Assembly: GCA_029858285.1 (NCBI GenBank)
Contig: JAOUFN010000022.1
Span: 1 to 45,544, forward strand
Direction of reading: 5' to 3'
Length of the DNA: 45,544 bases
Origin: Nitrospirota bacterium
GTDB taxonomy: Bacteria; Nitrospirota; JACRHL01
Notes under the pieces: model-generated
What the model was told of the DNA's origin: nothing
What the model saw: only the letters and a program-made list of their open reading frames with translations
Database searches by the model: none
Shown here: piece by piece, positions 39,459 to 45,544 of the stretch
Layout of the letters: each line of letters starts with the position of its first letter
Position numbering within the stretch: the first letter of the stretch is position 1
Position numbers and translations under genes: made by a program

Positions 39459-40743
39459 CCTGTTCCCCCGCGTTCATCGCGTTTTCCGCTCTTTCCGCGT
39501 TTTCCGCGCCCGTCCGCACCTGCTGGTTTCCGCCGTGGCGGGGCTGTCCCTGCTGTTCGCCGCGGCCTGCGGCGGCGGCGGAAGCGGAACCGTGCAGCCC
39601 CCGCCCCCGCCGCCCCCCGCCGGGGTGACCTTGTACCCCACCACCGGCAGCGGCCCCGAAGATGTGGTGCTGGGGGACTTCGACGGCGACGGCGATCTGG
39701 ACGTGGCCACCGCCAACACCGGCGCCGTGGGCAGCACCAATGTGGTCACCCTGTTCGAAAACCCCGGCAGCGGACTGCTCAAGCCGGGGGTGTCGGTGGC
39801 CGTGACCCCGGCCAGTCTGGCCTGGTCCAGCATCGCCCTGGCGGTGGGCGACCTCGATGGCAATGCCTTCGCCGACCTGGTGGTGCTGTTCGTGGACGGC
39901 GACTCCTACGCCGTGGTGCCGGGGGCGAGCACCCTCGCGGGCATGACCGCCCTGACCGCCGTGGCGCCGTCGGCAATGGCGGGGTCGTTCCCGCAGGCGC
40001 TGGCGCTGGGCAATTTCGACGCCGACGCGGGTGGCAAGCCGGACCTGGCCGTGGCCCTGTCGGCAACGGATCAGGTGCTGATCTTTCCGGGCACCGGCAC
40101 CGGCAGCTTTGGCGCCACCCCTGTCACCATCGCCACCCCCATCGGCAGCTCTCCGTGGGGCGTCGCGGGGGGCGATCTGAACAGGGACGGCATGCTGGAT
40201 GTGGCGGCGGTGGGGCTGTCGGGCACGCCAGTCACCGGCGATCCGTTGGTGTACGGCTTTCTGGGCAGCGCCTTCACCGTGCCGGTGCTGGGCGAAAACC
40301 GTCCCGGATCGCAACTGGACGCCGACCTCGCGGTGGGCGACCTGAACGGCGACGGCTTTGCCGACGCGGTGCGCAGCTTTTACGACACCGGCAGCGTGGG
40401 GGTGTTCTGGGCCACCACCGTCGCCGGGGGCGGCCTGTCGCCCGGCGATCTTGCCTGGCACACCACCTATGGCGCGGTGAATGTCCCCCGTGACGTGGTG
40501 CTGGCGGATGACGACGGCGATAGCGATCGGGATATTTTTGTGACCGGGGGCGGCGCCAGCGGCGTGGTGGGCGTGCTGCACAACGGCCCGGCCCTGAACG
40601 CGGGCACCTTCACCTGGGCCACCACACTGGCCACCTATGCCACCCCGGTGGCACTGGCCGTGGGTGATCTGGACGGCAACGGGGTGCTGGACATCGTCAC
40701 TGTGCATCCCGCCAGCAGCCAGATCGCCGTGCGCCTGCGCTAG
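39451..40743 (+). CDS. VCBS/FG-GAP repeat lipoprotein
   Basis: 430 aa. An Arg/Phe-rich N-terminus and a hydrophobic stretch end in a lipobox (LLFAAAC, then GGGGSG), so it is lipidated and surface- or periplasm-anchored. A poly-Pro linker leads to about seven FG-GAP/VCBS-like calcium-binding repeats with DxDxDGxxD loops (DFDGDGDLDVA, DLDGNAFADL, DLNRDGMLDVA, DLNGDGFADA, DDDGDSDRDI, DLDGNGVLDI). It forms a beta-propeller typical of adhesion or exported proteins. Function unknown. A dispersed hairpin repeat begins at its stop codon. Confidence 0.9.
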   Translation: MRNLFPRVHRVFRSFRVFRARPHLLVSAVAGLSLLFAAACGGGGSGTVQPPPPPPPAGVTLYPTTGSGPEDVVLGDFDGDGDLDVATANTGAVGSTNVVTLFENPGSGLLKPGVSVAVTPASLAWSSIALAVGDLDGNAFADLVVLFVDGDSYAVVPGASTLAGMTALTAVAPSAMAGSFPQALALGNFDADAGGKPDLAVALSATDQVLIFPGTGTGSFGATPVTIATPIGSSPWGVAGGDLNRDGMLDVAAVGLSGTPVTGDPLVYGFLGSAFTVPVLGENRPGSQLDADLAVGDLNGDGFADAVRSFYDTGSVGVFWATTVAGGGLSPGDLAWHTTYGAVNVPRDVVLADDDGDSDRDIFVTGGGASGVVGVLHNGPALNAGTFTWATTLATYATPVALAVGDLDGNGVLDIVTVHPASSQIAVRLR

Positions 40744-40802
40744 CGGGCACGGCCCGCGGCGGCGGGGGAGCCCCCGCGGGCGTAATCGCGTAAACCCGTG
40801 GC
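40743..40802 (+). repeat. Dispersed hairpin repeat, copy 5
   Basis: It begins on the last base of the VCBS gene stop. Hairpin GCGGGC-ACG-GCCCGC (40743-40757) is followed by hairpin GCGGGGG-AG-CCCCCGC (40762-40777) and the core GGGCGTAATCGCGTAAACCCGTGG. The second hairpin is a covariant of GCCGGGG-AG-CCCCGGC used elsewhere: both arms changed together. Confidence 0.75.
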
Positions 40803-40955
40803 GGCGGGGACCATTTTCAGGGATATTCCCACTCCGCTCCGTGTCTTGCCCGTTGGCGCGGGAATGACATCCGCAACGGGTGTGCATCATCCACCGCACG
40901 TTTGCTCACTATTTAATCAAAACAAGCCGATAGGAAAGGGAAGGGAACCCGTGGA

Positions 40956-42776
40956 ATGCCCATGTCCGATTTTTCCATATCCCCCCGGTCTTCTCCCCAG
41001 TCCTCCCCCCGGTCCTCCCCCCCGGAGGCCACCGAGGAACTGCACCGCCTGATCCGGGTGGCGCGGGGCGAGGAGCCGGCCGATCTGCTCATCAAGGGCG
41101 GGCGGCTGGTCAACGTCGCCACCGGCGAGGTTTATCCGGCCAACGTGGCGATATGCGGCGGTCTGGTGGCCGGCATCGGCATGCACTACACCAACGGACA
41201 GCACGAACTGGACGCCACCGGGCGCTTTGTCATTCCGGGGCTGATCGATGCCCACATGCATCTGGAAAGCTCCCTGCTCACCCCCGCCGAATTCACCCGC
41301 GCCGTGCTGCCTCATGGCACCACCTCGGTGGTCATCGACCCCCACGAACTGGCCAATGTGCTGGGCCTGAAGGGGGTTCGCTATGTGCTGGAGGCCAGCC
41401 GTGAACTGCCCCTGAACCTGTTCGTGATGGCCTCTTCCTGCGTGCCCGCCACCAGCATGGAGACCTCTGGCGCCAGCCTGGGCAGCCACGAGATCGCCGA
41501 AATCCTCACCTGGGAACGGGTGCTGGGGGTGGCCGAAATGATGAACGTGCCCGCCGTGCTGAACGGCCACCCCGACACCCTGCGCCTTCTGGTGGCCGCC
41601 CGCGAGTGGCGCCTGCCGGTGGACGGCCACGCGCCGGGCCTGACCGGGCCGGACGTGGTGGCCTACGCCGCCGCCGGGGTGCGCACCGACCACGAATGCA
41701 CCACCGCCGAAGAGGCGCTGGAAAAGCTGCGTCTGGGCATGTATCTGATGATCCGCGAAGGCTCCGCCGCACGCAACCTGGAGGCCCTGCTGCCGGTGGT
41801 GAACACGGGCAACCACCGCCGCTGCCTGCTGGTGACCGACGACACCCACCCCCACGAACTGCTCACCCGCGGCCACCTGGACCACGCCCTGCGCAAGTCC
41901 GTGTCGCTCGGCATGGACCCGGTGCGCGCCCTGCAAATGGCCACCCTCAACCCCGCCGAGGCCATGGGCCTGCACCGTCTTGGCGCGGTGCTGCCCGGCT
42001 GGCACGCCGACATCAACGTGGTGGACGACCTGTCCGGGTTTGCCATGCACGCCGTGGTCAAAAGCGGCAAGCTGGCCTTCCACAAGGGGCGCATTCTGGT
42101 GCCGGTGCCCCAGCACGCCGACCCGCAGGTGCGGGGCCGGGTGAAGGTGGGCACCATCACCCCGGAATGTTTTTGCATCACCATCCCCGGTCGCCGCGCC
42201 CACGTGATCGGCATCACCGAAAACCAGCTCGGCACCCGCGATCTGGTGATGGACGTGACCGTGAAGGACGGCGAGGTGGTGGCCGATCCGCTGCAGGACA
42301 TCCTCAAGGTGGCGGTGGTGGAGCGTCACCACGCCAGCGGCAACATCGGACTGGGGCTGGTGCACGGCATGGGGCTGATGCGCGGCGCCATGGCCTCTAC
42401 CGTATCCCACGATTCCCACAACCTGATCGTGGTCGGCCAGAACGACGACGACATGGCCGCCGCCGTGCACGCACTGGAGAAAACGGGCGGCGGTTTCGTG
42501 GTGGTGGTGGACGGGCAGGTGGTGGAGTCCCTGCCCCTGCCGGTGGCGGGGCTGATGTCCGACGAGCCCGCCGAGGTGGTGGCGGAACGCGGCAAGCGCC
42601 TGCGGGACGCCGCCGGGCAACTGGGGGTGCGGCTGGAGGCACCCTTCGTCACCATGTCGTTCCTGGCCCTGCCGGTCATTCCCGAACTGCGCATCACCGA
42701 CAAGGGCCTCGTGGACGTGCGCCGGTTCCGCCTCATCGAACTGGGCGCGGACGCCACCGATCCCGCCCCGGCCTGA
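40956..42776 (+). CDS. ade: Adenine deaminase (Ade)
   Basis: 606 aa; converts adenine to hypoxanthine for purine salvage. Amidohydrolase metal motifs are GLIDAHMHLESS and HGTTSVVIDPHE; VNGLVNGHPDT-type motif appears as PAVLNGHPDT, with DGHAPGL and the C-terminal adenine deaminase domain ending in LPVIPELRITDKGLVDV. The first ~20 residues carry SSP repeats from a 12-bp minisatellite. Start ATG 40956 with AAGGGAACCC upstream; ATG 40962 is possible. Stand-alone gene. Confidence 0.95.
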   Translation: MPMSDFSISPRSSPQSSPRSSPPEATEELHRLIRVARGEEPADLLIKGGRLVNVATGEVYPANVAICGGLVAGIGMHYTNGQHELDATGRFVIPGLIDAHMHLESSLLTPAEFTRAVLPHGTTSVVIDPHELANVLGLKGVRYVLEASRELPLNLFVMASSCVPATSMETSGASLGSHEIAEILTWERVLGVAEMMNVPAVLNGHPDTLRLLVAAREWRLPVDGHAPGLTGPDVVAYAAAGVRTDHECTTAEEALEKLRLGMYLMIREGSAARNLEALLPVVNTGNHRRCLLVTDDTHPHELLTRGHLDHALRKSVSLGMDPVRALQMATLNPAEAMGLHRLGAVLPGWHADINVVDDLSGFAMHAVVKSGKLAFHKGRILVPVPQHADPQVRGRVKVGTITPECFCITIPGRRAHVIGITENQLGTRDLVMDVTVKDGEVVADPLQDILKVAVVERHHASGNIGLGLVHGMGLMRGAMASTVSHDSHNLIVVGQNDDDMAAAVHALEKTGGGFVVVVDGQVVESLPLPVAGLMSDEPAEVVAERGKRLRDAAGQLGVRLEAPFVTMSFLALPVIPELRITDKGLVDVRRFRLIELGADATDPAPA

Positions 42777-42790
42777 CCCTTGGCCCGACC

Positions 42791-42808
42791 GGTTTCCCCC
42801 CGGAAACC
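42791..42808 (+). terminator. Hairpin after ade
   Basis: GGTTTCC-CCCC-GGAAACC is a perfect 7-bp stem with a 4-nt loop 14 nt after the ade stop. It lacks a U-run, so it may be a weak or factor-dependent terminator. Confidence 0.35.
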
Positions 42809-42833
42809 GCGGCGCACATCAGAATTCCATTCA

Positions 42834-42855
42834 CTTTTCGTGAGCTTTTCGTGAG
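42834..42855 (-). promoter_or_regulatory. Candidate Pho-box-like direct repeat before phoB
   Basis: Two exact tandem copies of CTTTTCGTGAG (42834-42844 and 42845-42855) give, on the minus strand, 7-bp units (CTCACGA) separated by AAAG, the 7+4 spacing of a PHO box. The unit differs from the standard CTGTCAT, so it could be an own variant for PhoB autoregulation. Position just before phoB supports it. Confidence 0.45.
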
Positions 42856-42917
42856 GGCCGAGACAAACGGCCCTGCGCCGTGGCACCATGGCCTCCGGCA
42901 TGGGAAAGGCAGACCAA

Positions 42918-43667
42918 ATGGCCGCAGCACACATTCTGGTGGTCGAGGACGAGGCGGACATCCGCGAACTGGTGCGCTACAACCTGGAGCGCGCCGGGTA
43001 TCGGGTGGACTGTGTCGGCACCGGCGAGGCCGCCCTGCGCGAGGCCCGCGCCACCCTTCCCGCGTTGATGGTGCTGGACCTGATGCTGCCCGGCACCGAC
43101 GGCCTGAGCGTGTGCCGCACCCTCAAGCGCGACCCGGCCACCCACGCCATCGCCATTTTGATGCTCACCGCCCGGGGCGCCGAGGCGGACGTGGTGAACG
43201 GACTGGAGAGCGGCGCCGACGACTATGTGGTCAAGCCGTTCTCGCCCCGCGTTCTGGTGGCGCGGGCGCGGTCCCTGCTGCGGCGCGTGGAGGAGGCGTC
43301 GGGCACCCTCCGGACCCCGGCGGCTCCCGCCGCAAACCCGCACCCCGCCGCACGGCCGCCGGAAGCCGCGGACGCCCGCGAACTGCACCACCACGGCATC
43401 GGCATGCACCCCGGTCGCCGCGCGGTTACCGTGGGGGCGGAAAAACTGGACCTGACACGCACCGAATTCGATCTGCTCTATTTTTTGCTGCGCCGCCCCG
43501 GCTGGGTGTTCACCAGGGGACAGATCGTGGACGCCATCAAGGGCGAGGGGCATCCGGTGACCGAACGCAGCGTGGACGTGCAGGTGGCCGCCATCCGCAA
43601 AAAACTCGGCGCGGCGGGACGGGTGATCGAAACCGTGCGCGGCGTCGGCTATCGGGTGGGCGAATAA
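42918..43667 (+). CDS. phoB: PhoB-type response regulator
   Basis: 249 aa from the ATG at 42918, chosen for GGAAAGG 9 nt upstream and the MAAAHILVVEDE start; ATGs at 42888 and 42900 are in frame. Receiver domain with Asp54 (LDLMLPG), Thr84 and Lys106 (VVKPFSP); then a long Ala/Pro-rich linker (about residues 118-152) and an OmpR/PhoB winged-helix DNA-binding domain (LTRTEFDLLYFLLRRPG, SVDVQVAAIRKKL). Its stop overlaps phoR's start by 1 nt. Likely phosphate-starvation control; pst/phoU genes are not in the window. Confidence 0.92.
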   Translation: MAAAHILVVEDEADIRELVRYNLERAGYRVDCVGTGEAALREARATLPALMVLDLMLPGTDGLSVCRTLKRDPATHAIAILMLTARGAEADVVNGLESGADDYVVKPFSPRVLVARARSLLRRVEEASGTLRTPAAPAANPHPAARPPEAADARELHHHGIGMHPGRRAVTVGAEKLDLTRTEFDLLYFLLRRPGWVFTRGQIVDAIKGEGHPVTERSVDVQVAAIRKKLGAAGRVIETVRGVGYRVGE

Positions 43668-45190
43668 TGGGCGCCATCCCCGGCAGGGGAAAAGCGGCCA
43701 ACCGCCACCTGCGTTACCGGGTGTTCGTGCCCGCCGCCGCGACCGTGGCGGGCGCCCTGCTCCTTTTTGGCCTGTACGCCCGCTGGCTGCTGTACCACGG
43801 CCTGTCCGCATCGGCGGCCTCGGCGGAGTTGCTGGGGGCGGGGGCCATTATCGGCGGCGTGGCGTTGCTGATTCTGTACCGTAGCGCCCGAGACACCGCC
43901 GAGCCCTACGAAGAGGCCGCCGAGGCCGCCTCGCGGCTGCTGGCGGGGGAGGCCGGGCATCGGTTGTCGGGCGGCCCGGAGGGGGAACTGGCGGTGATCG
44001 CCGATGCCGCCAACCTGCTGGCGCGCCAGCGGGAATCCGGCGCCACCGAGGGAAAACTGCGCGAGCGCGAGTACGCGGCGATCCTGTCCGGAATGTCGGA
44101 GGGGATGGTGGCGGTGGATCCGGCGGGCAACCTCATTACCCTGAATCCGGCGGCGGTGCGGCTGTTCGGCGGTCGCACCGGGATGCCTCCCGGACGTACC
44201 CTGGCAGAACTGGTGCGCGCCCCGGAACTGCTGCACTTTGCCGCCGAGGTGACGTCAAATGCAGGCAAACCGGGCGGCAGCCCGCAGAGCCGCACCGAAG
44301 ACGGCGTATCCCGCGAGACCGAGATCACCCTGGCCGGGCGCGAGGGGGCGCGCCACCTGCGGGTCACCGCCGCCCCGCTGCGCGTGGCCGGAGAAACCGT
44401 GGGCGCGGTGCTGGTATTTGCCGACATCACCCGCATACGCCAACTGGAGCGCATGCGCCGCGATTTTGTGGCCAACGTCTCCCACGAGATCAAGACCCCG
44501 ATTACCGCCATTCAGGCCGCCGTGGAAACCCTCTGCGACGGTGCGGCGGAAGATCCCGAAACGCGCACGCGGTTTCTGGACATCCTTTCCCGCCAGTCCG
44601 AGCGACTGAGCCTGCTGGTCTCCGATACCCTGAGTCTGGCCCGCATCGAGCGCGACGTGGACAGCGGCGTGCCACTGACCCTGACTCCCCTGGCCCCGGT
44701 GCTGGAAGCGGCGGTGGAGGCGTGCCGTCCCCACGCCGAAAAACGCGCCACGGTGGTGGGGCTGGAGTGCCCGGCGGAACTGAACGTGGCCATGGACCGG
44801 GCGTTGCTGGAGCAGGCGGTCATCAACCTGGTCCACAACGCCGTGACCTACAGCCCTTCCGGCACTCCGGTGACGGTGCGCGCCGCCCGTGCGGCGACAG
44901 CCGGAGGGGCCGACGAGGTGGTGATCGAGGTGATCGACAGAGGGCCGGGCATCGCCGCAGAACACCTTTCGCGGCTGTTTGAGCGCTTTTACCGCGTGGA
45001 CGCCGGGCGCAGCCGGGAACTGGGCGGCACCGGCCTGGGGCTGGCCATCGTCAAGCACGTGGCCCTGGCCCACGGGGGGAACGTGTCGGTGGACAGCACC
45101 CCCGGCAGCGGCAGTACCTTTCGCATTCATCTGGGAGGCGGCCGGGGTGCCCCCGCGGGCCGGGGAGCCCCGGCGGGCGTATTCGCGTAA
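43667..45190 (+). CDS. phoR: PhoR-type sensor histidine kinase
   Basis: 507 aa. Two transmembrane helices near the N-terminus (about 22-40 and 52-70), a HAMP-like region, a PAS domain (about 135-265), HisKA with phospho-His273 ([16 protein letters not shown]) and the HATPase domain (N box [16 protein letters not shown]1 [11 protein letters not shown]2 [13 protein letters not shown]). The last ~15 residues ([18 protein letters not shown]) are not kinase sequence: they are translated from the dispersed hairpin repeat, which also provides the stop TAA. Confidence 0.93.
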   Translation: MGAIPGRGKAANRHLRYRVFVPAAATVAGALLLFGLYARWLLYHGLSASAASAELLGAGAIIGGVALLILYRSARDTAEPYEEAAEAASRLLAGEAGHRLSGGPEGELAVIADAANLLARQRESGATEGKLREREYAAILSGMSEGMVAVDPAGNLITLNPAAVRLFGGRTGMPPGRTLAELVRAPELLHFAAEVTSNAGKPGGSPQSRTEDGVSRETEITLAGREGARHLRVTAAPLRVAGETVGAVLVFADITRIRQLERMRRDFVANVSHEIKTPITAIQAAVETLCDGAAEDPETRTRFLDILSRQSERLSLLVSDTLSLARIERDVDSGVPLTLTPLAPVLEAAVEACRPHAEKRATVVGLECPAELNVAMDRALLEQAVINLVHNAVTYSPSGTPVTVRAARAATAGGADEVVIEVIDRGPGIAAEHLSRLFERFYRVDAGRSRELGGTGLGLAIVKHVALAHGGNVSVDSTPGSGSTFRIHLGGGRGAPAGRGAPAGVFA

Positions 45191-45437
45191 AACCCAGGGG
45201 GGGACGCCCCCCGGCGGTATTCGCGCAAAACCCGTGGCGCGGCCAGCTTCATCGCGGCCGGGGAGCCCCGGCGGGCGGCGGGCACGGCCCGCAGCGGTAT
45301 TCGCGCAAAACCCAGGGGGGGACGCCCCCCGGCGGTATTCGCGTAAAACCCCCGTCACGGCCCCGTCCATCGCGGCCGGGGAGCCCCGGCGGGCGTATTC
45401 GCGTAAAACCCATGGCAATTCCGGGTTCATCGCGAAT
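45143..45437 (+). repeat. Dispersed hairpin repeat, cluster of five core units
   Basis: Core GTATTCGCG(T/C)AAAACCC begins at 45179, 45217, 45297, 45335 and 45394. Each is preceded by one of several interchangeable G+C hairpins: GCCGGGG-AG-CCCCGGC (45159-45174, 45257-45272, 45375-45390), G6-ACG-C6 forms, and GCGGGC-ACG-GCCCGC. The last unit ends in CGGGTTCATCGCGAAT, whose arms pair with the core. The cluster starts within phoR and lies next to the terminal repeat. Confidence 0.85.
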
Positions 45438-45544
45438 CCGGCCGCGCCTTTTTCTTCCGCTTTTTCCGTCCCCCTGCCAGTGTCACTGTTCGACGACAAA
45501 CTATACGTGACGGCTATTCCAGCCGGTCTCACGCGGGACAAATC
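45191..45544. other. Non-coding right end of the window
   Basis: No gene seen. It holds the repeat cluster and the right copy of the terminal inverted repeat. Confidence 0.7.
45428..45544 (-). repeat. Right copy of ~117-bp terminal inverted repeat
   Basis: Reverse complement of the left copy with four mismatches. It ends precisely at the last base of the window. Direction is opposite to the left copy, so the two could act as recombination sites that invert the whole 45 kb. Confidence 0.85.

Noticed and set aside
40880-40915. PurR-type operator before ade (ACGTTTGC)
   Set aside because: Only a half-site is present; no second arm at the right spacing.
41606-43666. Long plus-strand open frame running into phoR
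   Set aside because: Out-of-frame shadow of ade and phoB; the kinase starts at 43667.

Overview
This is a G+C-rich (roughly two thirds by eye), gene-dense bacterial window. The organism is Gram-negative: four enzymes of CMP-Kdo synthesis (an LPS sugar), PhoB/PhoR, lipoprotein and Sec signal peptides and a chemoreceptor are present. Many GTG/TTG starts and 4-nt gene overlaps occur. The content suits a pseudomonadotal (proteobacterial-grade) bacterium, but I cannot name a genus. No tRNA, rRNA, CRISPR array, transposase or integrase gene was seen.

Layout. (1) 0.3-9.0 kb, plus strand: a long run lepA-lepB-kdsB-pyrG-kdsA-kpsF-kdsC-pgsA-plsY, joining translation, protein export, CTP/CMP-Kdo supply and phospholipid synthesis. 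(2) 9.0-14.5 kb: a TPR/zinc-ribbon membrane protein, a DUF4388 (PATAN) protein with a pseudopilin-like tail, an unrecognised protein, a winged-helix regulator whose start codon lies inside a perfect palindrome, and cysQ. (3) 14.5-21.9 kb, minus strand: an NAD-type formate dehydrogenase operon (fdsG-fdsB-fdsA), a glutaredoxin-thioredoxin-reductase-like fusion, and an AbiF-type HEPN gene with its own promoter and a terminator-like structured RNA. (4) 22.3-27.6 kb, plus strand: the ATP-grasp / alpha-E / transglutaminase trio (the first gene has an in-frame amber codon), a metallo-beta-lactamase-fold hydrolase, a membrane-anchored peroxiredoxin and a 51-aa zinc-ribbon-like protein. (5) 28.1-29.9 kb: a chemoreceptor behind a structured leader. 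(6) 30.0-34.4 kb, minus strand: a second formate dehydrogenase-like module in which the NuoE- and NuoF-like parts are fused. (7) 34.6-45.2 kb: PEP synthase, rhodanese and inositol-phosphatase-family genes, a YfcE-type phosphoesterase, a VCBS-repeat lipoprotein, adenine deaminase and phoB-phoR.

Two genome-level features stand out. First, a dispersed intergenic repeat combines interchangeable G+C hairpins with a conserved core (GTATTCGCGYAAAACCC). It occurs at six places, changes its stems in a compensating way and supplies the stop codon of phoR. About 117 bp beside it is repeated in inverted orientation at the two ends of the window. Second, several genes carry in-frame minisatellites (12-30 bp units), mostly near N-termini or in linkers. 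The best candidate for an under-described system is the AbiF toxin-like gene with its upstream RNA.
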